A stretch of 46,371 bases of DNA, from positions 1-46,371 of the IMG/VR virus record IMGVR_UViG_3300020166_001708, one strand, 5' to 3'. This stretch comes from a virus. Positions 31,359-39,368 of the stretch are shown here, piece by piece. Made by a program: the position numbers and the translations under genes. The notes below the pieces were generated by a model that was given only the letters and a program-made list of their open reading frames with translations, was not told where the DNA came from and did no database searches. Position 1 is the stretch's first letter, and each line of letters starts with the position of its first letter.

Positions 31359-33810
31359 ATTCCCCGCCGTTTTTCATTGCCTCAATGCTGCAGGCAGTTT
31401 GGGAGCTAGAAGAATTAGGCTCTTCAGAAGTTGACTTCTCTACCTTGCTGGCCGCCCTATTCCTTAAATAATAAGTTGTCTTCAACCCTGACTTCCAGCA
31501 TTCCATATAAATGTCGTTTAAATATTTTAAGGATGTTGAGTTATTATACAAATTAAAGCTGATAGCTTGGTCTAGCCATTTTTGCCTAGACGCATTGCAC
31601 TCTATTAATTTAAACATATTCCTGTCAAAGGCGGTTTTGTATTTTTCCTTTATCCACTGTGGGATATCGCCATCAAGTAAAGAAAGATCTCCGTCGACAT
31701 CCTTGACTAGCTTTGCCACCTCGGGGCTCCATAAGCCTTCGTTTTTCATGTCATCAATAAAATGCTGGTTGGTAATAAAGAAGTTGCCGCTTTTATTTTC
31801 ATAAACAAAGAGTACGGAAAAGTTAGGCTCAATACTCTGCTCTACTCCGTTGATGTAACCTATGGTTGCAGTTGGCGCAATAGCCATAACATTAGAGTTT
31901 CTCATGCCGAATTCAGAAACATGTCGTCTTGATGTTTCCCACTCGTCTTTCATGGTTTCACCATTGCCAGATGGCGACTGACCCTTGTAGGACATTAGGT
32001 TGTTGTAGGAATCAATTGGGAAAATATTTTGACTCCATAATGAGCCTTCATAAGTTTCATAGGATCCTCTTTCCTTGGCTAGTATAGAACTAGCATATAT
32101 AGATTGGCAGGAATAAAACTCGAACAATTTGTCGTTGAATTTAATAGATTCATCGCTATCAATATTAATATTTAATTTATGAAGCACGTCATGTATAGCC
32201 ATCATGCCTAAACCTATGGGGCGATTCTTCAGATTTGAGTTGGCAGCCTCTTTGGTTGGGTAAAAGTTAATGTCGATAACGTTATCAAGCATTCTTACGG
32301 CAGTGTGTATTGTTGATTTTAGTTTATCGTAATTAATAAAATAACCAGACTTACCGTGCGTGGACTTCTCCTCTACATGGTTTAGTAGATTTATTGATCC
32401 TAGGTTACATACAGCGGTCTCACCAATTTCAGTCTTCTCGCCAGATTTATACTTGGAGGCTTTAGTGTGGAGCGTTATTTCCGTGCATAGATTGCTGCTA
32501 TGGACAACTCCTTCGTGCTGGTTGGTATATCTTATATTGCACGGATCTTTGAAGGTGCACCAAGGATGCGATGTCTCGAACAATACCTTGAGCATTTTTT
32601 TCCACAAATCTTTTGCGGGGGTTTTTCTAAAGTTTTTAACATTTCCGTCTTCTGCTGATTGGCACATTGCGTTATACCTATTGTCAAAATCTTCACCAAA
32701 TGAATCGTGCAGACTTGCGTCGGTATCAATAAGCTTTTCGTTCGGGTCAAAGAAGTACCAATCTTCATTAGCTTCAACTTTTCTCATGAAGATATCTGGA
32801 ATCCATGAGGCGGTATTCATATCGTGACATCTAAGCCTGTCGTCGCCAGTGTTTCTTCTTAAGTTTAAGAAATCTTCAAAATCTAAATGCCAAGGCTCTA
32901 GGTATGCACACCCTGCTCCTGGGCGCTTTCCGCCTTGGTTTACAGCAACCAGCAAGTCGTTGTAAATTTTCAACCATGGAATTAAACCTCCAGAAGTTCC
33001 ATTTGTTCCCTTAATGTGGGAGCCCGAAGACCTAAATGGAGTTACGTCAAAACCTAAACCACCCGCAAACTTAGATTTCCTAGCTTCCTGCCAAGCTCCA
33101 TCAAATATCCCATCAATACTATCATCAAAAGTATTGAGGTAACAAGAGCTAAGTTGTGAGTGGGTTGTGCCGCTGTTGAATAGTGTGGGTGTAGAAGCTG
33201 TGTATAAAAATTGACTAAACAGATTGTAGAACTCTATTGCTTTTTCGTTTTTATTTTCTTCGTTAATGGCTAGACCCATTGCAACTCTCATCCAAAAAGC
33301 TTGAGGAGTTTCCATTATTTTCTTGTCACTCCTTATAAAGTAACGATCAAATAATATCTGGATGCCTAGGTATTTAAACTTCTTGTCTCTGTCTATCTTT
33401 AGCGCCTCTGAGAGTTTGGTGAAATCAAAGCCAAGTAATCTTTCGTCCAGCATCTCTTGCTTTACTAATTTTTTAATGTTCTGTATGAAGCTTTTTCTGT
33501 ACTGCAATTCAAAAGCTTCTGAGTCGACCCCTTCTTTGAATACTTCTTTGTATAAGCAGTTTAATAGTAACCCTGCAGCAGCGTAAGAGTAGTTTGGCTC
33601 TTTTTCTATTTTTTCCCTGGCAGATAAAACTAAAGCTTTGTCTATTTCGATAGTAGTTATTTTGTCGAATAACTGTAATTGGGCATCTAGAACTATTTCG
33701 CTTGGAGAAACGTTGTCTATTTCACTGCACGCTCTTAATGCGCTTTTTTTTATTTTATCTACTTCAAATTCTTCTAGGCGGCCGTTTCTTTTCTTAACTT
33801 TAATATTCAT
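31342..33810 (-). CDS. nrdA: Ribonucleotide reductase alpha subunit, class I
   Basis: 822 residues. An N-terminal ATP-cone (KKRNGRLEEFEVDKIKKSAL) carries the allosteric activity site. Catalytic motifs: LSSCYLNTFDDS (redox Cys), SSNLCTEITL (Asn, Cys and Glu of the active site) and ETAVCNLGSINLLN (second redox Cys). The C-terminal GGECESCQ is the C-x-x-C tail reduced by glutaredoxin or thioredoxin. It reduces ribonucleoside diphosphates for phage DNA synthesis with NrdB. The gene ends in TAG right after that canonical tail, which argues that TAG is a real stop in this genome. Confidence 0.95.
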   Translation of the reverse strand: MNIKVKKRNGRLEEFEVDKIKKSALRACSEIDNVSPSEIVLDAQLQLFDKITTIEIDKALVLSAREKIEKEPNYSYAAAGLLLNCLYKEVFKEGVDSEAFELQYRKSFIQNIKKLVKQEMLDERLLGFDFTKLSEALKIDRDKKFKYLGIQILFDRYFIRSDKKIMETPQAFWMRVAMGLAINEENKNEKAIEFYNLFSQFLYTASTPTLFNSGTTHSQLSSCYLNTFDDSIDGIFDGAWQEARKSKFAGGLGFDVTPFRSSGSHIKGTNGTSGGLIPWLKIYNDLLVAVNQGGKRPGAGCAYLEPWHLDFEDFLNLRRNTGDDRLRCHDMNTASWIPDIFMRKVEANEDWYFFDPNEKLIDTDASLHDSFGEDFDNRYNAMCQSAEDGNVKNFRKTPAKDLWKKMLKVLFETSHPWCTFKDPCNIRYTNQHEGVVHSSNLCTEITLHTKASKYKSGEKTEIGETAVCNLGSINLLNHVEEKSTHGKSGYFINYDKLKSTIHTAVRMLDNVIDINFYPTKEAANSNLKNRPIGLGMMAIHDVLHKLNINIDSDESIKFNDKLFEFYSCQSIYASSILAKERGSYETYEGSLWSQNIFPIDSYNNLMSYKGQSPSGNGETMKDEWETSRRHVSEFGMRNSNVMAIAPTATIGYINGVEQSIEPNFSVLFVYENKSGNFFITNQHFIDDMKNEGLWSPEVAKLVKDVDGDLSLLDGDIPQWIKEKYKTAFDRNMFKLIECNASRQKWLDQAISFNLYNNSTSLKYLNDIYMECWKSGLKTTYYLRNRAASKVEKSTSEEPNSSSSQTACSIEAMKNGGECESCQ

Positions 33811-33817
33811 GAAATTG

Positions 33818-33826
33818 TTTTTACAC
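33818..33826 (-). promoter_or_regulatory. AGTGTA-type element before nrdA
   Basis: AGTG followed by TAAAAA on the minus strand, 7 nt before the nrdA ATG. A better sigma70 promoter lies about 60 nt upstream, so nrdA may have both an early and a later start. Confidence 0.35.
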
Positions 33827-33875
33827 TAAGGGGTTGTGTTGTTTTATAAAAAATGTAAGTTTTGTTAAAGAAAGC

Positions 33876-33904
33876 ATACTAACATAAAAAAACGTGTAGA
33901 TCAA
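33876..33904 (-). promoter_or_regulatory. Sigma70 promoter for nrdA
   Basis: Minus strand: TTGATC (33904-33899), 17-nt spacer, TAGTAT (33881-33876). The leader to the ATG at 33810 is about 55 nt. It stands directly downstream of element E2, so the two could insulate nrdA from the sugar genes. Confidence 0.7.
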
Positions 33905-33924
33905 GTAAAAACGAAAATAATTTA

Positions 33925-34008
33925 TTAACAATAAGAGAACCAAGGATGAATATGAGAATCTTGAACAAACAAGATGATAGACAGAATCCCTAGTGTGCTT
34001 ATTGTTAA
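33925..34008 (-). ncRNA. Structured repeat element E2 (3' of UDP-sugar dehydrogenase)
   Basis: 84 nt beginning two bases after the dehydrogenase stop. Outer stem TTAACAATAAG/CTTATTGTTAA is a perfect 11-bp inverted repeat. The inner hairpin ATCTTG/CAAGAT is identical to E1. The TAGG/UCUA hairpin survives on the minus strand through a G-U pair, which would be an A-C mismatch on the plus strand. Its 50-nt core is nearly the same as E1 (27849-27916). After the stem the minus strand is U-rich, so a terminator or 3'-end stabiliser is possible. The plus strand also has a 15-codon frame (33946-33993). Confidence 0.6.
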
Positions 34009-34010
34009 AT

Positions 34011-34868
34011 TTATGAATCGCTATTGTCTACGGCAGAAGTTGAGTTTGCCCAGTCCAGGTCTTTCCTTACGTCTAGATTAACTGACCATGCTGATTTTAA
34101 AAGTTTCGCATCTAGCCCATTTTTCTCAAAGGTGGATATTAATGCATTAATGTCTTTTGGGAAGCATGTGCCACCAAAACCTTTGTCTCCGTCGTGACCG
34201 GGAACTTGATAGTGGGACTCACCTATTCTTTTGTCACTAATAACTCCATTAATAATAGAGTTCCAATCTAATCCAAGTTTATCAATCAGCAAGTGTATCT
34301 CATTGAAAAAACTAACCTTGGTAGCAAAGAAACAATTAGCGATATACTTTACAGATTCAGACTCAACGCTTTTCATTATAAGACATGGCACATCAGGAAA
34401 ATTGTATTTAAATAAGCTGGCAGCTTCCTGTGCGACGTGCTGGTATTTGGTATAGCCTATTATGTGCCTATCTGCATTAATGAAATCTTCTTTTGCGAAT
34501 TTAGCGGTAAGAAATTCTGGGGAATGGATGATATGTAATTCCGGATGCGCTTCCTGTAGGCTTTCGGTTGTCCCAATTGGAACCGTTGATTTTATTATGA
34601 AGGTGGCGTTCGATCCGATGGATTTAATTTCGCTAAAGCAGGACTCTATAATTGATAGATTGCAGTCATCTCCCATAACATCCCTCATTGGCGTTGGGAC
34701 GCATATGAAAACAAAATCCTGAAGTATTACATCTCTAAGTGGGTGAGTTGACGAGTCTGGATTTTTATCATATACCTTTACTTCCTCGGACGAAAATCCG
34801 TTGGCAACTGCGGAACCAACGAAGCCATTCCCTATGACTCCAATTTTAATTTGGTCTGTTCTTTTCAA
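34011..34868 (-). CDS. UDP-glucose/GDP-mannose dehydrogenase, C-terminally short
   Basis: 285 residues; TTG start, overlapping the epimerase gene by 23 nt. NAD site GVIGNGFVGSA (10-20), KSTVPIGTT, IHSPEFLTA, VKYIANCFFATKVSFFNE and the catalytic-Cys motif DKGFGGTCFPKD (Cys235) are all present, so the first two domains and active site are intact. The usual C-terminal UDP-binding domain (roughly the last 120 residues of full-length enzymes) is missing. It may oxidise a UDP-hexose to the uronate with altered substrate binding, or work as a partial enzyme. Confidence 0.75.
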   Translation of the reverse strand: MKRTDQIKIGVIGNGFVGSAVANGFSSEEVKVYDKNPDSSTHPLRDVILQDFVFICVPTPMRDVMGDDCNLSIIESCFSEIKSIGSNATFIIKSTVPIGTTESLQEAHPELHIIHSPEFLTAKFAKEDFINADRHIIGYTKYQHVAQEAASLFKYNFPDVPCLIMKSVESESVKYIANCFFATKVSFFNEIHLLIDKLGLDWNSIINGVISDKRIGESHYQVPGHDGDKGFGGTCFPKDINALISTFEKNGLDAKLLKSAWSVNLDVRKDLDWANSTSAVDNSDS

Positions 34869-35757
34869 TCCAATCTTCTATTTTGCGGGATGGGTTCCAT
34901 CCAAGCATAGTTTTAGCCTTAGTGTTGTCCGCAAGAGTTTCTCTTGACTCTCCTGGTCTTGCTGGGATATGAACGTGTTCACCTCCAGTTAATTTAACCA
35001 AATCTAAGACTGAATGATTTGTGCCAGTTCCGAGATTAAAAAGCTCTCCTACGATTTTCTTATCATCCGACTCTCCAGCAAGAAACATTGCCTCGACTAT
35101 GTCTTTAACGTGAGTGTAGTCTCTGGTTTGAAGGCCATCTCCAACAACAGTCATTGCTTCGCCTGATTCTTTTTGCCTAAAGAATAAGCCGACAACTGGC
35201 GCGTAATCTCCAGCTAAAGGCTGACGCTCCCCGTAGACGTTAAAGAATCTAAATAGAACAGTTTCTAGGCCAAAAAGTTTTGTATACATTTTGCAAAGCT
35301 CTTCACAATTAGACTTGCTTACAGAATATGGGTTCAAGCAATCATTCGGCATATCCTCCTTTAAGGGAATTGGGTTTTTAAGCCCATAGCAAGAGGATGT
35401 CCCTGCGAACATTACTTTTTTGCAGTTATTTAATCGCGCGGCCTGAAGAACGTTGCAAGTTCCTAGTGAGTTGTTCTTGACAGCATCAGCTGGATCCTGT
35501 ACGCAAATTTGTATCCTGGACCTGGCGGCTAAATGAAAAACTAAGTCAACACCCTTGAAGAGTGGATTGAGTTTCTCGAAATCGCAAATATCTACTTTGT
35601 GGTTTTCGCAATCATCTCTCCATGTAAAATTAGAATTTGCAGTGGAGGATTCATCATCAACTACGACGACATCGTGTCCGGCTTTAAGTAATCTTTCAAC
35701 AAGATGACCGCCAATAAACCCGGCGCCACCTGTAACTAAACATTTTTTCTTTGACAT
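34846..35757 (-). CDS. NAD-dependent epimerase (UDP-glucose 4-epimerase-like)
   Basis: 303 residues, extended SDR. NAD site TGGAGFIGGHLVERL, AGTSSCYG, catalytic NPYSVSKSNCEELC (Tyr-x3-Lys), RFFNVYGERQ, TRDYTHVKDIVEAM and ARPGESRETLADNTKAK. This is the pattern of UDP-Glc/GlcNAc 4-epimerases and UDP-xylose synthases. Gene order with a UDP-sugar dehydrogenase suggests UDP-galacturonate-, UDP-GalNAc- or uronate-type donors for the glycan; the exact substrate cannot be told. Confidence 0.75.
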   Translation of the reverse strand: MSKKKCLVTGGAGFIGGHLVERLLKAGHDVVVVDDESSTANSNFTWRDDCENHKVDICDFEKLNPLFKGVDLVFHLAARSRIQICVQDPADAVKNNSLGTCNVLQAARLNNCKKVMFAGTSSCYGLKNPIPLKEDMPNDCLNPYSVSKSNCEELCKMYTKLFGLETVLFRFFNVYGERQPLAGDYAPVVGLFFRQKESGEAMTVVGDGLQTRDYTHVKDIVEAMFLAGESDDKKIVGELFNLGTGTNHSVLDLVKLTGGEHVHIPARPGESRETLADNTKAKTMLGWNPSRKIEDWIEKNRPN

Positions 35758-35762
35758 AATTA

Positions 35763-35771
35763 GTGTTACAC
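35763..35771 (-). promoter_or_regulatory. AGTGTA-type element before epimerase
   Basis: AAGTG followed by TAACAC on the minus strand, overlapping the fcl stop codon and ending 5 nt before the ATG at 35757. Confidence 0.35.
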
Positions 35772-36731
35772 TTGATCACAGTCAATATTTAAATTTTTAA
35801 TATACCATTTGTATGTTTTAACTATCCCGTCATTTAGTGCGACTTTCGGCGAGAACCCTTTTGACTTGATTCTTGTGTTATCCATTTTTTTTCTAAAAGT
35901 TCCGTCTGGCTTGGAGCTGTCAAATACTATTTGACCGTCATAACCAACTGCGTCTTTAATTAAATGCACTAATTCTAATATACTAACTTCATACTCTGAG
36001 CCACAATTTATATGAGAAATGCCGTCGCTATATATGTCTTTTGCATTTATGTTTTCCATGCAATGAATAACTCCATCGGCCAGATCTTCTACATATAAAA
36101 ATTCACGCATAGGTTTTCCAGACCCCCATACTTCTATTGATCTGTCACCTTTTTCTTTTGCGCAATGTATTTTGTTTATTAAGGCAGGTAAGACGTGCGA
36201 ACTCTTAAGATCAAAATTATCCCTAGGGCCATATAGGTTGCACGGCATTACCGAGTAAAAGTTGCAACCATATTGATCGTAAAAGCTTTCGCACATTTTG
36301 AGCGCGGCTATTTTAGCTATAGCGTAAGGCTCGTTAGTATGTTCAAGCGGGCCGGTAAGTAAGTATTCTTCCTTGATTGGTATGTCTGCATGCTTTGGAT
36401 ATATGCATGAAGAACCTAAGTTGATTAACTTCTTGACTCCAAATTTTTGCGCAGCCTTTATTATTGTTGATGAAATTTGTAAATTATCATAAAGGAAGTC
36501 TGCCCTGTATGTATTGTTGGCTAGAATTCCACCAACTTTAGCTGCACAAAGAATTACCGTGTCAATTTTTTCATCACTAAAGAAGTCCATGACCTTATGT
36601 TTGTTCATGAGGTTCATTTCCTGCCTAGTCCTAGTTATGATATTAGAATAGTTTAGGGACTCAAGCTTCTCAAGTATAGAAGAGCCGACCATTCCTCGAT
36701 GGCCAGCTATGAATATTTTTTCTTGCTTCAC
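35766..36731 (-). CDS. fcl: GDP-L-fucose synthase
   Basis: 321 residues, GTG start coupled to gmd by GTGA. Diagnostic motifs: IFIAGHRGMVGSSI, AAKVGGILANNTY, NLGSSCIYPKHADIPIKEE, NEPYAIAKIAALKMCES (Tyr-x3-Lys) and YGPRDNFDLKSSHVLPALI. It converts GDP-4-keto-6-deoxymannose to GDP-L-fucose by epimerisation and reduction. It works directly after gmd and feeds the fucosyltransferase-like genes at 12715 and 22044. Confidence 0.93.
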   Translation of the reverse strand: MKQEKIFIAGHRGMVGSSILEKLESLNYSNIITRTRQEMNLMNKHKVMDFFSDEKIDTVILCAAKVGGILANNTYRADFLYDNLQISSTIIKAAQKFGVKKLINLGSSCIYPKHADIPIKEEYLLTGPLEHTNEPYAIAKIAALKMCESFYDQYGCNFYSVMPCNLYGPRDNFDLKSSHVLPALINKIHCAKEKGDRSIEVWGSGKPMREFLYVEDLADGVIHCMENINAKDIYSDGISHINCGSEYEVSILELVHLIKDAVGYDGQIVFDSSKPDGTFRKKMDNTRIKSKGFSPKVALNDGIVKTYKWYIKNLNIDCDQV

Positions 36732-37759
36732 TTAGATAATAACGAATAATCGTTATGGTACATCTTAGAAACGAGCCCAAAAAAGTCTACCTTCCTGACC
36801 CAACCAAGTTCCTTTTCAGCAAGAGAGCAGTCTCCGCAAAGCTTGTGGACTTCAGCTGGCCTATAGTATTTGGGACTAACCTCAAAGAATAATTTGCCTT
36901 TTTTTGTGTAAAATTTTTCATTATCATCTTGACCTTCAGAGTAGAAATCTATTTCTGCGAACTCTAAAGTCTTGGTTAGGAATTCTCTTACGGTGTGCAT
37001 TTCCCCGCTACCCAATACGTAATTCTTAGGCTTGTCTTGATTCAGCATGATCCATACGCCAGACATGAAATCTTCGGCATCACTCCAGTCTCTCTTAGCA
37101 TCAAGGTTTCCTAATTGAAGAATAGGTATATCTTTTCCATCTTCTAAGGCGATTTTAATTTTCGCTATACTGTGGCTAATTTTTCTGGTTACAAAATCAA
37201 GACCTCGCCGAGTACCTTCATGATTAAATAGCCAACCCTGTACTGCATATAAATTGTAGGACTCCCTGTAGACCCTGACAATATGCCTAGCTGCGCACTT
37301 AGCAGCACCATAGGGAGATTGTGGTCTCAGTGGGTGATTCTCATCTTGAGGAACGCAAACCACATCTCCGAATTCTTCAGATGATCCAGCATTATAAAAT
37401 CTACATTCCGGAGCAAATCTTCTTATCGATTCCATAATATGTAGAACCGCGTCAGCGTCAGTATCCCATGTCTGGATTGGATAATCCCAGCTTCCAGCCA
37501 CAAAAGATTGAGCTGCAAAATTAATAAAATAATCTGGCTTAATATCTAGTATTACGTCCCGAATACTGTGCGCATCATTTAAGTCCATGTTGATTAACTC
37601 GAATCTAGGATTGCCTTCTAGATGCAGGATATTCTCGTGGTTTTTAACGCTCAACCTGCGTACCGAGCCATAAATTTTATGATCAGTGTTCTTTAATAAA
37701 TAGTCGACCATGTGACTTCCGTCTTGACCGGTGACTCCTGTTATAATTATTTTTTTCAT
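36728..37759 (-). CDS. gmd: GDP-mannose 4,6-dehydratase
   Basis: 343 residues, ATG. Motifs ITGVTGQDGSHMVDYLL, GSVRRLS, AAQSFVAGSWDYPIQTW, NAGSSEEFGDV, PQSPYGAAKCAARHIVR (Tyr-x3-Lys), NHEGTRRGLDFVTRKI and the downstream KYYRPAEVHKLCGD are those of GMD. Makes GDP-4-keto-6-deoxy-D-mannose, the precursor of GDP-fucose (and of GDP-rhamnose or GDP-perosamine). GDP-mannose must come from the host, as no guanylyltransferase is seen. Confidence 0.95.
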   Translation of the reverse strand: MKKIIITGVTGQDGSHMVDYLLKNTDHKIYGSVRRLSVKNHENILHLEGNPRFELINMDLNDAHSIRDVILDIKPDYFINFAAQSFVAGSWDYPIQTWDTDADAVLHIMESIRRFAPECRFYNAGSSEEFGDVVCVPQDENHPLRPQSPYGAAKCAARHIVRVYRESYNLYAVQGWLFNHEGTRRGLDFVTRKISHSIAKIKIALEDGKDIPILQLGNLDAKRDWSDAEDFMSGVWIMLNQDKPKNYVLGSGEMHTVREFLTKTLEFAEIDFYSEGQDDNEKFYTKKGKLFFEVSPKYYRPAEVHKLCGDCSLAEKELGWVRKVDFFGLVSKMYHNDYSLLSK

Positions 37760-37796
37760 TTATAAATTGTAAGATTTTCAGATTGGAATTCAATTT

Positions 37797-38591
37797 TTAA
37801 TTGTTGTGTAGTATTTTTTTAAGATCATGGAAGTGGCTATCATGATCAATCGAGACGTGTATCTTTGGTGGGAATTCTATGCTTCTATAAAGGTAAACTA
37901 TCTTGTCGTATGCCTGTTTGTATTTTTTGTAGCTACTTGTGTCTCCTCCTTTATATCTTTGTTGGTTAAAAAGACCAAAACCCTTTAGGTCTAAGTTTTT
38001 TATAGATTTAAACCAATAGAAAACCATCGGAAGAAGGAAATATGTTAATTTATCTATCTCTCCCCTGCCATTGGTAAACCTATAAAGGTTATCCTGGAAG
38101 CATATATTTTGCTTTATTGCTGACTTTTCATTATTTAAAATGAACGTAGGATTTTGAGCGAAGCAGTTTTTATAAGTTTCGATTATTGGGTTTGTTTTAT
38201 ACAAAGATAAATATGATTTGTTTTTTATAAAATCATTTATTCCAAATTTAGGATTTCCGTTTATTTTTTTATTAACATTTAATATTGATTCGTAATTAAA
38301 CATTTCGTAGCCCAGGAAGTTTACATCAGCAAGAAAATCTGGATTGATCTCAGATAGTACATGACAATAAGATTGCGGGTCGATAAAAATGTGAAAGTCA
38401 GGGGATAGGGATATGTCTTTAAGGAAAAACATAGAAGATGAAGAAAAGGATATAATTACATATCCGTCTTGACGTTTTGATTCTATGTATTTTTTGGTTG
38501 TTTTTTTATCCAAAGCTGGCCCCAGTAATAAAACTTTACTTGAAGAAAATAAATCATTAATACTATCTGACTGGGAGCTTTTTGCCTTCAC
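37797..38591 (-). CDS. Maf/DUF115-like candidate nonulosonate transferase
   Basis: 264 residues; GTG start 9 nt after the TAG of the cytidylyltransferase gene and in the same frame. The N-terminal KVLLLGPALDKKTTKKYIES followed by YVIISFSSSS and SPDFHIFIDPQSYCHVL looks like the Rossmann half of Maf/DUF115 proteins (a P-D-F-x-x-x-x-D-P signature). Maf proteins transfer pseudaminic or legionaminic acid to flagellin in several bacteria. Next to the CMP-sugar genes, a transferase role is plausible but unproven. It differs from the other candidate at 42951. Confidence 0.45.
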   Translation of the reverse strand: MKAKSSQSDSINDLFSSSKVLLLGPALDKKTTKKYIESKRQDGYVIISFSSSSMFFLKDISLSPDFHIFIDPQSYCHVLSEINPDFLADVNFLGYEMFNYESILNVNKKINGNPKFGINDFIKNKSYLSLYKTNPIIETYKNCFAQNPTFILNNEKSAIKQNICFQDNLYRFTNGRGEIDKLTYFLLPMVFYWFKSIKNLDLKGFGLFNQQRYKGGDTSSYKKYKQAYDKIVYLYRSIEFPPKIHVSIDHDSHFHDLKKILHNN

Positions 38592-38600
38592 GAGATAAGT

Positions 38601-39368
38601 CTAAGCTTGTCGGCCTTTGTGTGACTTGTTTTTTGACTTTTGTTTTGAGAAATTACCATAAAGAACCTCGCCGACATCAAACTGCCATTGAAAGTCTATG
38701 TCAAAACACTCCAGTTCGTCTAAGCAGAAAAGTAGTGGTTTAGCTGGGCTTTTTGTGTCCATGAAGTATCCGTCTTCAATGATGTCAAGTCTGGTTGCGT
38801 AAAGACAATGGGCACCTTCGTACACGGGGTCAACAATTTTTGTATTCATGATGGGCAGATCCTTCCAGTCTGTAATACTGTTGTTGTCGGAATCCCAAAA
38901 GTAATTCCTTTTCTCGAACACCGAAAATGCACCCTCTTTTTCTGATTCTATAAATCTTGATACAAAATCATCTATGCTAGTTATACTTAAAAGGGGGTTG
39001 CATGCGCTAATTAAAATTGCATATTTATATTTTTTACTGAAATTTAAATTAATTTTGTTGTGCCATTCAAAGATTATTTTCATATCTTTTTCTTCGTTGG
39101 CGGAGGATTTAGATCTATTGTATATGTTTATGTTGTGTTTCTCGCCTATTTCTTTTATTTCCGTTTCATAGCATGAAAGATATATGTTATCTTTTGGTAT
39201 GATTGAAGAGTTCGAGAGTTTCGATAAGCAGATATCTAATAGCGTCGAACCAGCAAAAGGTCTTGTCATCTTTTTTGGAACACGCTCGGAGTTTAACCTA
39301 GCTTGTACAATGAAGCAGATATCGTTTATGCTTCTTGGTGGTTCGGCTGTAATTTTATTGGTCGCCAT
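38601..39368 (-). CDS. CMP-nonulosonate cytidylyltransferase (PseF/NeuA family)
   Basis: 255 residues. CTP-binding start FIVQARLNSERVPKKMTRPF, then LLDICLSKLSN, ILISACNPLLSITSIDDFV and a C-terminal DIDFQWQFDVGEVLYG with the metal-binding D-I-D. It activates a nonulosonic acid (pseudaminic, legionaminic or sialic type) with CTP. A poly-basic tail KQKSKNKSHKGRQA ends in TAG. Overlaps the 66-residue gene upstream by 14 nt. Pathway context (PseB, PseC, PseI) suggests pseudaminic acid or a close relative. Confidence 0.8.
   Translation of the reverse strand: MATNKITAEPPRSINDICFIVQARLNSERVPKKMTRPFAGSTLLDICLSKLSNSSIIPKDNIYLSCYETEIKEIGEKHNINIYNRSKSSANEEKDMKIIFEWHNKINLNFSKKYKYAILISACNPLLSITSIDDFVSRFIESEKEGAFSVFEKRNYFWDSDNNSITDWKDLPIMNTKIVDPVYEGAHCLYATRLDIIEDGYFMDTKSPAKPLLFCLDELECFDIDFQWQFDVGEVLYGNFSKQKSKNKSHKGRQA

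Noticed and set aside
32360-32827. 155-codon plus-strand frame
   Set aside because: It lies fully antisense to conserved nrdA coding sequence and shows no domain.
4567-35771. GTGTA motif as a Shine-Dalgarno sequence
   Set aside because: Spacing is right but it is not complementary to the usual 16S 3' end, whereas a real purine-rich site exists before the primase TTG. It fits an extended -10 element better.
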